From Thermoanaerobaculum sp. (GTDB lineage: Bacteria > Acidobacteriota > Thermoanaerobaculia > Multivoradales > UBA5704), in the NCBI GenBank assembly GCA_021154885.1, contig JAJKHS010000143.1, positions 1-64,000 of the forward strand: a stretch of DNA of 64,000 nt, given 5' to 3'. The first letter of the stretch is position 1, and every line of letters starts with the position of its first letter. Below, in pieces: positions 19,301-26,479 of the stretch. The notes beneath the pieces were generated by a model. That model had not been told where the DNA came from. It saw only the letters and a program-made list of their open reading frames with translations, and did not search any database. Both the position numbers and the translations under genes were made by a program.

Positions 19301-21293
19301 CGGCGGGGCCGAGCCGGAACTGCCGGGCACCGTGGCCCTGGCCGGCGATCCCGGCTGGACGGACTACCGCTACACGGCGGATCTGCGCTGCGACTCGGGC
19401 GGCACTCTGGGCGTGGTCTTCCGCTGGGTGGACGGCGACAACCATTACCGCCTCTCCCTGGATGCGGGCCTCAAATACCGGCGGCTGGTCAAGAGCGAAA
19501 AGGGCCAGACCTCGGTCCTCTGGGAGGAGCCGAAGGGCTACACGGCGGGCGAGCCCTTCCGGCTCACCGTCGAGGCGGTGGGCTCCCGGCTGACGGGTTT
19601 CCTGGGGAGCGACCGGCTCTTCCAGGTGACGGACGCCGCCCACGCCGACGGCCAGGTGGGCCTGTACTGTGCCGGCAACGCCGAGGCCCGGTTCGAGGCC
19701 ATCGAGGTGCGCCAGCCGTCGCTGGACGCCTATGCCCTGGCGCGGGACCAGTTCGCGGCGGGCGACCTCGCCGGCTGGGGACGGATCGACGAGGTGCCGG
19801 GGACGCAGCCGTCGAGCTGGGAGATCTCCGACGGCGAGCTTCACCTCTCGAGCTTCGTCCAGCAAGGGGACGTCCCCGCCCTGCCCGGCACCTATGCCTA
19901 CACCGGAGACCCGGGCTGGACCGATGTCGTCTACAGTGCCCGCCTGCGGTGCCAGGCCGGCGGCGACATCGGCCTGATCTTCCGCGGCCGGGACCTGGCG
20001 AACTACTACCGGTTCTCGATGAATGCCCGGCAGTCGTATCGCCGGCTCGTGAAGCGGGTGAACGGCCAGGTCACCGTGCTGTGGGAGGACGGCGTCTCCT
20101 ATCCGCCGGGCCGCTCCATCGAGGTGACCGTGGTGGCCGTGGGCAGCTCGTTGCGCGGCTACATGGATGGCGTCCCCCTGTTCGCGGTGGAGGATGGGGA
20201 CGTCCCGGCGGGACGCATCGCCCTCTATGCCCGGGACAATTCCGACGCCCACTTCTCCGCGGTGCGGGTCTTTCCGGCCAGCCGGACCTTCACCGGCTGG
20301 GGGCTGGACGAATCGTTCGACAGCCTGATTCCAGGCCGCTGGAGCTTCCTGGACGCCCAGACGCAGCCGCTGCCCGATAGCTGGACGGCCGAGGGGGGAG
20401 CCTTGCGTCCGGCGGGCGCCGATCTCCTGGCCCCCCGCGTTGCCCTGACCGGCGACCCGGCAGCGACCGACTACCGGTTCGCCGTGCGCCTTCGCCCCGG
20501 GACGGGTGGAGTCGTGGGAGCGCTGTTCCGTTTCCTCGACATCGACAACGGCGTCATTTTCTCCATCGAGTCCGGGAGCGGAGCCCGGCGGCTGGTCAAG
20601 AGGGTCAAAGGCCAGGAGACCGTTCTCTGGCAGGGGACGGGACCGATGCCGGCGGGCCGCGAGATCGGCCTCACCTTCGACGCCGTGGGCGAGCACTTCG
20701 CCGGGTGGCTCGATGGGGAGGAGCTGTTCCGTCTGGAGGACGCCGATCTGCCCGCCGGCCGGGTGGGGTTCTTCGCTGCGGCCAGCCCAGACGTGAGCTT
20801 CAGCGAGGTGCGCGTGGCGGAGCCGGAGTGGACGACCTGGTACGGCTTCGGCGGCGAGGACCCACTGCCGGCGGGAGCCCGTGTCCGGATCTTTGGAGGT
20901 TCCGAAGCCGGGGCGATGTCTGCCGGGATTGCCGGGACTGCCGAAGCGGGAGTCGAGCGCCGCTTCGCCGCTCCCCTGGGTGAGCCGGGGCGTTTGCGCT
21001 TCCCGGCCGCGGGAGCCGAGCTGCGCGTGGTGGGGACGGGCGGCCCCGGCCACCGCCGGACCTTCGTGGCGCCGACGGAGCACATCCCTCTGACCCAGCC
21101 CACGGTGGTGCGCCGGGCGGACGGTACGGGGCTCGTCCTCCTTCCCCTGGGCGGCTCCACTCTGGTGGCAGGGCAGTACCGGCTGGAGCTCACCTACGAC
21201 CGGGAGAGGTCCGATCAGGTCCACCCCTTCAGCCAGGCCGGGGATCGGAGCCCCGAGCGGGCGGTGATCGACATCCCCTGGCAGGCGCGCTAG
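13335..21293 (+). CDS. giant multidomain protein with four ConA/LamG-like repeats
   Basis: This 2652-aa protein has an N-terminal ~900 residues rich in alternating beta-strand sequence (blocks such as LGLGLSLDAEIAADVF and GAWFGYNNAWSFGPLSV), recalling the DUF6603 type of giant bacterial proteins; that match is from memory. Residues about 1156-1340 share a module with the 1522-aa protein. Four ~180-residue repeats follow at about 1580-1765, 1943-2125, 2135-2315 and 2326-2498, each running from a short opening motif through PGTVALAGDPGWTDY, the R(F/W)xDxxNxYR core and RRLVK to a VxAVGxxLxGxxDG segment, the pattern of concanavalin A-like (LamG) lectin folds. No signal peptide. Probably binds glycans or surfaces; function unknown. 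Confidence 0.72.
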   Translation: MAISETARRIFKQRRAMVLSDLVRSVEQIPFVPLDRINLPLDSTLLDSVGVRKVTSRRVNDYVTVQVPLVFTQELAIELPGLQGTSLVLASATKDGADLTLEMDLGPNRFELRLAGRLALRFDATVLRPVKLVGGVWQVVEGSFAEISIEGVLSIDGDGDISLQSSGDLKLSPAMIGSTGVVIDVSGLIPIFSSKTALPADRPPDIGAGWRGIFIETADIYLPSGLSQPAGDPSAIPVSDLAFKHCYLGSGGFTGSVTKNWTPAQKRTLFGMDFTLESIHLELRQSLPVEVEISGTLLVPFFDGPVAAEIGIGLDGALLVGLSKAGGLKHLVKPDVLDMELDGIAFELKNGLFTAKLSGTLTPLFGGLDWPRFDVKELSIDSKGHVHLDGGWLDVPEQKTLDFYGFKIEISQLGFGTNDDGTRWVGFSGGLQLVDGLQAGASVEGLRITWNPAETHPVPRITLNGAGVELTIPDVLHLKGAVSYRETTDDLGNLIHRFDGDIHLTLETPELEIDGTLVIGSVKGAQGRYNFFAIYVDVDLPTGIPLASTGLGIYGFAGLFALQMEPNKQPSDMWFSIDHSKSFYHHPKQGITDLKSKWVPRKGSFAVGAGITLATLADNGYTFNGKFLLAIVIPGPIVLIQGAASFLKKRAEGQDEGQFRALAVLDGRAGSVLIGLDAEYKSGTGGELIEIGGSMEAFYAFHDPTAWHLYLGKNEPRELRIRALFARLVEANAYFMLDAHQLALGAWFGYNNAWSFGPLSVRLEAWADGNALLSFKPSHFHGDLWLHALVELKAFGLGLGLSLDAEIAADVFKPYHLLGRFSVGIKLPWPFKKKIGATVVLEWGPRKHAPPLPLPVVTIGIEHLKSSVTWPLPRPTLLLPSYDDGAGFLVANTPAAASDPPEGAVPKVPLDARIALTFARSVHDGALVGSNLQPVETPYEPIGNPHGGSVLRVRYVLDAVTLERKVDHGWQTVAASPGSSSSGPPPLRGAWSVVPPLPDGDSPPQSRGQTKILLGARNPFEFNRHTGSSWEEWVSDALPGYPCVPVRPGKETCFGFGGLQPQSSIPSPWTFPGPPAITLSWGFGPATVGTRTITRDGVVQRIPLLCFPEAAVRHGIRVQSRAPGSRFRFILAQADAGPITLFSTAAREIATVDAVPACVDVRRRVAGTLSNPWKAEEGARFAVRGADGALLPVARIERWDQGELGLNAGFELDVELPCSAAWVTLLVTHRPPFRIVAYNAAGTAVATHAPFGTGGTSTETIRLDGPAITRVVVYASGSEKLIHQVCFFCPQPTGPWASVDGTPFSPFFPVNGVIQVDGPEMPGVVITGDGPLCLEQVCVTPDPEAGQVVRQDERIQHQIDELAHWRAEGEVLAPDSFYKLTVKTHLDLDPASPDLDGLPSDRSPVERAYFRTGGPPGLTELSRPAGGNANNPFETGLEDLTRYVRKTTPPTVPPPGEKPILFKPFYRAYDVGLEFNEDYVEQMYRMDRRDLGLYLYDASNQPARDGLGRLLVLSGQWGTAETLTLSEKETRWITLIAAATCLPKKLDPQTFPKDSALTSSDPGRVLAADTLHEARLTPLLLHETFPGNVLGHAPDGWSVEDTGPGGSSSWQVGEVEEPPSRFVEQLSAMGGIVSPDRPGTLLLLAGAGAWTDYRVSVYLRAPAGAVGVVVRYQGPGTGYRFSLDGRVRRLVKGGTILLAEDHFAYRKNRDYLVTVEAIGKSLRAYVDGEPVFAVEDGDFAAGGLGLYSCQSPGARFTDARVDDLGKAAPVVYRFQLTTSLYANFVHHLHSFQDETWKADLGADTAVGDLLNEAVAPSFSPPSEKEARAYEDLATRALGPAARQNPAQVEVTRLEKAGVPVAFLLRSPEPLAWDRIEFALSGTLRHLPAPETPGAVKLVEATFGAVLPAEESAALLLREATDLSRTRVELRALPGVVAEPAGDPVLLSERFGGEPVATRARFTVVDQGATGGPSDWRVEGGALIQISEIGGGAEPELPGTVALAGDPGWTDYRYTADLRCDSGGTLGVVFRWVDGDNHYRLSLDAGLKYRRLVKSEKGQTSVLWEEPKGYTAGEPFRLTVEAVGSRLTGFLGSDRLFQVTDAAHADGQVGLYCAGNAEARFEAIEVRQPSLDAYALARDQFAAGDLAGWGRIDEVPGTQPSSWEISDGELHLSSFVQQGDVPALPGTYAYTGDPGWTDVVYSARLRCQAGGDIGLIFRGRDLANYYRFSMNARQSYRRLVKRVNGQVTVLWEDGVSYPPGRSIEVTVVAVGSSLRGYMDGVPLFAVEDGDVPAGRIALYARDNSDAHFSAVRVFPASRTFTGWGLDESFDSLIPGRWSFLDAQTQPLPDSWTAEGGALRPAGADLLAPRVALTGDPAATDYRFAVRLRPGTGGVVGALFRFLDIDNGVIFSIESGSGARRLVKRVKGQETVLWQGTGPMPAGREIGLTFDAVGEHFAGWLDGEELFRLEDADLPAGRVGFFAAASPDVSFSEVRVAEPEWTTWYGFGGEDPLPAGARVRIFGGSEAGAMSAGIAGTAEAGVERRFAAPLGEPGRLRFPAAGAELRVVGTGGPGHRRTFVAPTEHIPLTQPTVVRRADGTGLVLLPLGGSTLVAGQYRLELTYDRERSDQVHPFSQAGDRSPERAVIDIPWQAR

Positions 21294-21305
21294 CCTTCGG
21301 GGCGG

Positions 21306-21575
21306 ATGAAAAAACTTTACCTGGAAGTGACGTTCCGGCATGGTCGTCCCATGGCGGCATACCTCTATCTTCCGCGTCAGGCGGATGAAAAAAGCTCGTC
21401 GACGAAGCGAGTCGAGCCGGGTATGGTGATCGATTTCGGTCCACGCGGCAATCCCATCGGCATCGAAATCACTGCGCCCAGCCAGATCTCGCTGGCGGCG
21501 ATCAACGGCCTGCTGGAAAGGTTGGGGCTTCCGCCAGTGGCGAAAGCCGACTTGGCGCCCTTACTGGCGGCCTGA
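21306..21575 (+). CDS. DUF2283-like small protein
   Basis: This 89-aa protein has the core VEPGMVIDFGPRGNPIGIEI, matching the central strand-turn-strand of DUF2283-type proteins, which are short, often near toxin or accessory genes and of unknown role. It starts 12 bp after the 2652-aa gene and is probably cotranscribed with it. The first half, KKLYLEVTFRHGRPMAAYLYL, is consistent with the family. Confidence 0.65.
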   Translation: MKKLYLEVTFRHGRPMAAYLYLPRQADEKSSSTKRVEPGMVIDFGPRGNPIGIEITAPSQISLAAINGLLERLGLPPVAKADLAPLLAA

Positions 21576-21620
21576 TTCCCTGTGATACCCTTTTCCGCCG
21601 AACGACTAAGGACCCGACGC

Positions 21621-22226
21621 ATGAACACCCCCACTCCCAAGGCCCTGCTCGCCGCCGCTCTCCTCGGCGCCCTGCTCTCCGCCTGCGCCTCGACCGTGCC
21701 CACCGAACGGTCGCGGGCGGCGGACGAGGGCGTGCGGGAGCAGGAGGTGTCCGACGCGCGGCTGGAGCACGAGATCCGGCTGGCCCTGCTGGAGAAGCTC
21801 GGGAAGGACGTCCTCGGGGTGACGGTGGAGGTCAAGGGCGGATGGGTCCGCCTCTTCGGCGCGGTCGACAAGCGCTCCACTCAGGATCTGGCTGAGGAGG
21901 TCGTCAAGACGGTCCCCGGTGTCCGGGACGTGGACAACAACCTCACCAACCGGGAGGAGGCCGCGCCCGGCACTCCCGTGGCCAGGGCTGTCGGCCACGC
22001 CGAGCGCAAGGTGGACGACGCCGTCCTCGAAATGCGCGTGGGCAAGAACCTGTTGGAGGAGGTCGGCCGTTACGCCCTCGACCTCGAGGTCGAGGTGAGC
22101 GACGGGGTGGTCAGCCTTCGCGGCGCCCTCCCCGACCGGGAGCGCAAGTCGCTGGCGCTCAGGGCGGTCGAGGAGACGCCGGGCGTCAAGAAGGTCGTCG
22201 ACCTGCTGAAGGTCCAAGCCCGGTAG
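21621..22226 (+). CDS. BON-domain lipoprotein
   Basis: This 201-aa protein has a lipoprotein signal (LLGALLSACAS, lipobox Cys at about residue 20) followed by two BON domains: about 45-110 (LEHEIRLALLEKLG to VRDVDNNL) and about 130-200 (VDDAVLEMRVGKNLLEE to VKKVVDLL). BON domains bind phospholipid or stabilise the envelope; OsmY and DolP are the model proteins. It should be anchored in a membrane and face the periplasm. The ATG at 21621 is chosen because the signal peptide begins there. Confidence 0.82.
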   Translation: MNTPTPKALLAAALLGALLSACASTVPTERSRAADEGVREQEVSDARLEHEIRLALLEKLGKDVLGVTVEVKGGWVRLFGAVDKRSTQDLAEEVVKTVPGVRDVDNNLTNREEAAPGTPVARAVGHAERKVDDAVLEMRVGKNLLEEVGRYALDLEVEVSDGVVSLRGALPDRERKSLALRAVEETPGVKKVVDLLKVQAR

Positions 22227-22276
22227 CCCCGTTTTCGATTCGCATTACCAACCTCTTTTCTGGACTGGAGACGATC

Positions 22277-22540
22277 GTGTCGCTGGGAACCTGGTTTCGC
22301 AATCTGCTCTCGCCCAAGCCGAAGGCTGCGGAGGTCGCGCTGGGCCGCAACGACACCTGCTGGTGCGGCAGTGGGAAGAAGTACAAGAAGTGCCACCTGA
22401 AGAGCGACGAGCTCAAGCGGGTGGAGGCCAACTACTCGTCCACGGTGACCGCCCGCAACCGTATGGGCGACGGCGTGATGCCCACCAAGGCCAAGCCGCG
22501 CAAGCTGGAGAAGGCGGAGGAGCCGGCGGGTAAGCGGTAG
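22277..22540 (+). CDS. SEC-C motif protein
   Basis: This 87-aa protein starts with GTG. The centre carries GRNDTCWCGSGKKYKKCH, the zinc-binding SEC-C motif (CxC...CH) also found at the C-terminus of SecA. The rest is basic with a Lys-rich C-terminus, suggesting nucleic-acid or ribosome contact. It lies 50 bp after the BON lipoprotein gene, perhaps in the same transcript. Confidence 0.8.
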   Translation: MSLGTWFRNLLSPKPKAAEVALGRNDTCWCGSGKKYKKCHLKSDELKRVEANYSSTVTARNRMGDGVMPTKAKPRKLEKAEEPAGKR

Positions 22541-22558
22541 ATCCTCGAATAGATCCTA

Positions 22559-22677
22559 GGGTAGGGGCGGGTCTGGCCGGCGGGTGGGGGCTCGACCCGC
22601 CCTACTAAGGGATCGATCTCGCGGCCTCCCAGGGCGGGTCGAGCCCCCGACCACCCCTCCAGACCCGCCCCTACCCT
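22559..22677. repeat. long inverted repeat
   Basis: The arms 22559-22603 and 22631-22677 are nearly perfect reverse complements (GTAGGGGCGGGTCTGG outside, CTCGACCCGCCCT inside) around a 27-bp centre. The element can form a ~45-bp stem. It has no T-run, so it looks like a dispersed palindromic element rather than a standard terminator, although it would stop or fold transcripts leaving the SEC-C gene. Confidence 0.8.
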
Positions 22678-22773
22678 AAGCGACCTTCCCCACCTTCCTC
22701 GCTCCCCAATCCTCTCTTCGCTCGTCTCGTCTTGACACCCGCCCTCCGCCCCTCTATCATCCCAAAAAAAACC

Positions 22774-22800
22774 GAACGCTCGTTCCGTGAACGCTCGTTC
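22774..22800. promoter_or_regulatory. double TetR operator
   Basis: The 12-bp sequence GAACGCTCGTTC occurs twice, at 22774-22785 and 22789-22800, 15 bp apart. Its outer halves GAACG/CGTTC are palindromic, the usual form for TetR-family repressors of lipid or fatty-acid genes. It lies 28-54 bp before the ATG of the TetR gene, so autoregulation of the whole locus is likely. Confidence 0.75.
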
Positions 22801-22827
22801 TGCGATTCGCGGCCCGGGAAGGAGACC

Positions 22828-23466
22828 ATGGCGAAGCGGCGCACCCAGGCGGACAAGTCGGATGCCTCGGCCCGGAAGGTGCTGAAGGCGGCGCTGTCGC
22901 TGTTCGCCCGCCAGGGGTTCCGGGCGACGACGATGCGGCAGATCGCCCGGCGGTCGGGGCTCTCGGTGGGCAACCTCTACCACCACTTCGGCGGCAAGGA
23001 GGAGATCTTCGGCCAGCTCATCGACCAGTACTGGCAGGTGCTGCTCGACCCCGAGCTGCCGCTCAACAAGATCTTCAGCGCCGCCCGCTTTCCCGAGGAC
23101 CTGGAGGAGATGGCGGCGGCGATCGAGCAGGTGGTGGCGGAGAACTCCGCCCACATCCTGCTCATCTATATCGACGTCATCGAGTTCAAGGGCAAGCACA
23201 TCAAGGCCTTCTACCAGCAGATGGCGGACCGCTTCGCGGCCACCTACGCCGAGCGCCTGGCGGCGCGCCAGGAGGCGGGCGAGCTGGGAGAGGCGGACCC
23301 GCTGGTGGCGGTGATGCTCGCCACCCGCTGGTTCTTCTACTTCTTCACCGTCGAGAAGTGCTTCGGCGTGCCCATGCACTTCGGCCTGGACTCCCACCAG
23401 GCGGTCCACGAATTCTCGAAGATCCTGCGCCGCGGGCTCGATCCGCGGGATGTGAAAAATCCATAG
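22828..23466 (+). CDS. TetR-family transcriptional regulator
   Basis: This 212-aa protein has an N-terminal helix-turn-helix domain (residues about 12-60) with ALSLFARQGFRATTMRQIA and LSVGNLYHHFGGKEEIF, diagnostic for TetR. The C-terminal two thirds would bind a small ligand. GGGAAGGAGACC precedes the ATG, and two operator copies lie just upstream. The next gene, a TonB receptor, starts 39 bp later on the same strand, so this is the local regulator, probably sensing a hydroxyacid or acyl-CoA released by the downstream pathway (inference). Confidence 0.88.
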   Translation: MAKRRTQADKSDASARKVLKAALSLFARQGFRATTMRQIARRSGLSVGNLYHHFGGKEEIFGQLIDQYWQVLLDPELPLNKIFSAARFPEDLEEMAAAIEQVVAENSAHILLIYIDVIEFKGKHIKAFYQQMADRFAATYAERLAARQEAGELGEADPLVAVMLATRWFFYFFTVEKCFGVPMHFGLDSHQAVHEFSKILRRGLDPRDVKNP

Positions 23467-23504
23467 ATTCAAAGGCGTCCCCTGAAGGACATGAGGAGAG
23501 GATC

Positions 23505-26303
23505 ATGCTGAGGAAGATGGAGGTTCTGCCGCGCGGATGGGCCGCCCTGGGGGTGGCTCTCGCGCTGGCGCTGCTGCTGGGAATGGGAATCCTGGCGGGG
23601 CCCCTGGCCGCCCAGGTCTCGACCGCCAGCGTCGAGGTCGTGGTCACCGGGACGGACGGCGCGCCCCTGCCCGGGGTGACGGTGACGCTGCTCAATCGGG
23701 AGACGGGCCTGGCCCGCTCCGAGGTGACGGGCGCGCAGGGGATCGCGACCCTGGAGGCCCTGCCGCCCGGCACCTATAAGGCCGACATCCAGCTCCAGGG
23801 CTTTTCGCCGGTGACCCAGGACGGCCTCACCCTGCGGGTCGGCCAGACGGCCCGGGTGCGGGCGACGCTGAGCCCGGCGGTGACGGAGAGCATCACCGTC
23901 AGCACCACCGTGCCCTTGGTGGACGTCTACAAAACGGACACTTCGACGAACATCGTGCCCGAGCAGATCGAGTCGCTCCCCGTGCCCGACCGCGACTTCC
24001 AGCGCCTGGCCTTCATCGCCCCTGGCGTGCAGCGCGAGCGCGGCGGCTTCCGCTTCATCGGCGGCGGCCCGGTGGTGGGCGCCGGCGGCAACGCCAGCCA
24101 GTCCACCATCCTGGTCAACGGCGTCGACTTCACCGACGCCGCCCTGGGGCTGGCCAAGATCCGTTTCAGCCAGGACGCCATCGGCGAGTTCCGGGTGATC
24201 AACAACCGCTACGACTCCGAGATCGGCGGCACGGCGGGCGGCGCTCTCTCGATCATCACCCGGAGCGGCACCAACCAGGTTCGCGGCTCGGCCTTCGGTT
24301 TCTATCGCGCCGATTCGCTGCGCTCCCGGGGGGCCCTGGAGCAGCAGAAGAACGACTTCTCCCGCGACCAGTACGGCTTCTCGGTGGGCGGCCCCGTCGT
24401 GCAGGATAAGGTCCACTACTTCGCCAACGCCGAGGAGGTCAACGAGAAGAACATCGCTCTGTTCCGGCCCGGCGGCGCCTTCGCCTCTCAGGCCAGGGAC
24501 GTCAAGCACCCGTTCGATCAGACCCTGGGTTTCCTCAAGCTCGACGACATCCTCTCCGAGAGCAAGTCGCTCAACGGCAACCTGGTGTTCGAGAAATACA
24601 AGGAGAAGAATTTCCGCGTCGGCGGCGTCAACGACGAGAGCAACGGCCAGACGCTGAACCGCGACAACTGGAATCTTACCCTGGAGAACCTCGCGGTATT
24701 CTCCGGCGGCCGGCTCAACGAGCTGCGGGGCCAGTATGGCCAGCGCAAATTCGAGGAGCCCACGAACTCCCAGGCCGTGGGCGAGTGGTTCTCCTCCGGC
24801 AACACCCTGGAGACGGGGGCCAACATTCTCGGCAACCTGCTGGGGGAGGGGAAGGAGTACGAGGTGCGGGACACTCTCCACCTCGGGCTCGAAGGGAAGG
24901 GGACGCACGACGTCAAGGCCGGCGCCTCCTTCCTCTACCACCAGGAGCGGTCGCGCATCGACACCTTCCAGTACGGCCTCTTCACCTATCTGACCGACAC
25001 CCGGGCCATCCCCATCGCCTATCTCTACGGCGACGGCTCGAGCGACGTCACTTATGACACGAAGCGTTATGCCGGCTTCCTCCAGGACGACTGGCGGCCG
25101 CGATCGAACCTGACGGTCAACCTCGGCGTGCGCTACGATCTGGACGACGGTGGCAACAACCCCGGCTTCACCCATCCGCTGGTTCCCAAGCCGCGCAAGA
25201 AGGACACTAACGACTTCCAGCCCCGGCTCTCCTTTTCCCTCGATCCGGGCAACGACGGCAAGAGCGTCTTCCGCGCTGGCGCCGGCCTGTTCAACGGCCG
25301 CTACCTGCTGGTGCCGGCGGGCGTCGAGCTGCAGCAGAACGGTGTCACCGGCCGCGTCAGCCGCACGCGGGTCAACGGCCTCCTGCTGGGCCTCAACACG
25401 CCGCCGTTCGTCCTCGATCCCAACCACCCGACGACGACCGGCGTCCTGCTGAAGCCCGACATCTCGCTCCTCGCGCCCAAGCTCGACACGCCGGAGTCGA
25501 CCCAGGCGAGCGTCGGCTGGACGCGGGCGATCACCCCCCGCCTCTTCTTCGACGCCGAGGGGGTCTACGCCAAGGGGCGCCAGGAGATCGTCATCCGCGA
25601 CGTCAACTTCGGCGGCAACGCCCACCCGGTGCGGCTGAACCCGGCCTACAACCAGATCAACATGTTCACCAACGATGGGCGCAGCGAGTACAAGGCGCTC
25701 ATCCTGCAGCTCAACGGCTCCGTGCGGCAGGGCGACCTGATCACCGCCTCCGTCACCGTGGCCGACAAGAAGAACATCGCGGACGACTTCAGCCCCGCGT
25801 TCCCCACCGGCTACCCGAACGACCCGTCGAACATCGGCGCCGAGTACGGCCGCAGCCAGGCGGACGAGCGCTACCGCTTCGTGCTCACCAGTATCATCCA
25901 CCTGCCTTGGGATCTCACCCTGGCGCCCATCTTCGAGTACGGCTCCGGCCAGCCATGGAATCACCGCCTGGGCTATGACTTCAACGGCGATGGTAAGAAC
26001 TCGGATCGTCCCGCGGGGGTCGTGCGCAACAGCGAGAACGGCCCGCCGTTCCGCCAGTTGAGCCTGCGCCTCACCAAGGGCCTCCACCTCTTCGGCGGCC
26101 AGCGCCTGGACGTCATCGCCGAAGCGTTCAACGTCACCAACACCGTGAACTACGACGTCAATTCGATCGACGGCGCCGAGTTCCTCTCGGGACCGACGCT
26201 GGCCAATCCGAGCCTGCCGTTCCGGGTGAACCCGAGCTTCGGCAAGGCCCGGGCGACGCTGCCGGGGCGGGAGATCCAGCTCGGGTTGCGGTGGGGGTTC
26301 TAG
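23505..26303 (+). CDS. TonB-dependent receptor, Oar-like, with N-terminal regulatory-like domain
   Basis: This 932-aa protein has a long signal peptide (cleavage near LAAQV), then a carboxypeptidase-regulatory-like beta-sandwich (TDGAPLPGVTVTLLN to PGTYKADIQLQGF). The plug domain (PVPDRDFQRLAFIAPGV, ILVNGVDFTDAA, GGTAGGALSIITRSGTN) and a ~650-residue outer-membrane barrel ending in Phe follow. Such Oar-like receptors are abundant in Acidobacteriota and Myxococcota and import bulky or oligomeric substrates. The ATG at 23505 has GAGGAGAGG before it. It sits inside the TetR-PhaZ7 locus, so oligomers of hydroxyalkanoate are a candidate substrate. Confidence 0.88.
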   Translation: MLRKMEVLPRGWAALGVALALALLLGMGILAGPLAAQVSTASVEVVVTGTDGAPLPGVTVTLLNRETGLARSEVTGAQGIATLEALPPGTYKADIQLQGFSPVTQDGLTLRVGQTARVRATLSPAVTESITVSTTVPLVDVYKTDTSTNIVPEQIESLPVPDRDFQRLAFIAPGVQRERGGFRFIGGGPVVGAGGNASQSTILVNGVDFTDAALGLAKIRFSQDAIGEFRVINNRYDSEIGGTAGGALSIITRSGTNQVRGSAFGFYRADSLRSRGALEQQKNDFSRDQYGFSVGGPVVQDKVHYFANAEEVNEKNIALFRPGGAFASQARDVKHPFDQTLGFLKLDDILSESKSLNGNLVFEKYKEKNFRVGGVNDESNGQTLNRDNWNLTLENLAVFSGGRLNELRGQYGQRKFEEPTNSQAVGEWFSSGNTLETGANILGNLLGEGKEYEVRDTLHLGLEGKGTHDVKAGASFLYHQERSRIDTFQYGLFTYLTDTRAIPIAYLYGDGSSDVTYDTKRYAGFLQDDWRPRSNLTVNLGVRYDLDDGGNNPGFTHPLVPKPRKKDTNDFQPRLSFSLDPGNDGKSVFRAGAGLFNGRYLLVPAGVELQQNGVTGRVSRTRVNGLLLGLNTPPFVLDPNHPTTTGVLLKPDISLLAPKLDTPESTQASVGWTRAITPRLFFDAEGVYAKGRQEIVIRDVNFGGNAHPVRLNPAYNQINMFTNDGRSEYKALILQLNGSVRQGDLITASVTVADKKNIADDFSPAFPTGYPNDPSNIGAEYGRSQADERYRFVLTSIIHLPWDLTLAPIFEYGSGQPWNHRLGYDFNGDGKNSDRPAGVVRNSENGPPFRQLSLRLTKGLHLFGGQRLDVIAEAFNVTNTVNYDVNSIDGAEFLSGPTLANPSLPFRVNPSFGKARATLPGREIQLGLRWGF

Positions 26304-26304
26304 G

Positions 26305-26450
26305 CCCTCATCACCCCGGCCCTCTTCTCCCGTCCCCTCCCACCCCCCTCACCGGGAGAAGAGGGAGAACAGCAACAAGAGGCTGGTGATTTTCTTCTCC
26401 CTCTCCCGGTGAGGGGGGTGGGAGGGGACGGGAGAGGGTCGGGGTGAGGG
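26305..26450. repeat. REP-like palindromic element
   Basis: Long arms at about 26305-26369 and 26392-26450 are reverse complements, with the common CTCACCCC/GGGGTGAG and CTCTTCTCCC/GGGAGAAGAG blocks, around a ~22-bp centre. The 27 bp at 26305-26331 recur exactly, inverted, inside the first M56 gene at 45371-45397. It lies between the TonB receptor stop and the SDR start and would form a very stable hairpin in the transcript. Confidence 0.85.
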
Positions 26451-26479
26451 TTTGGGTGGGGGAAAGAGAGGAGTCTGCG

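Noticed and set aside
13926-21341. A 2471-aa open frame on the minus strand
   Set aside because: It is the antisense shadow of the 2652-aa gene; composition is Arg/His/Gly-rich with no motifs, as usual for high-GC genes.
22559-22677. Rho-independent terminator
   Set aside because: The stem is far longer than a normal terminator and has no T-run; treated as a palindromic element.
23469-26087. An 872-aa minus-strand frame over the TonB receptor gene
   Set aside because: Antisense shadow; low-complexity Val/Glu/Arg composition.
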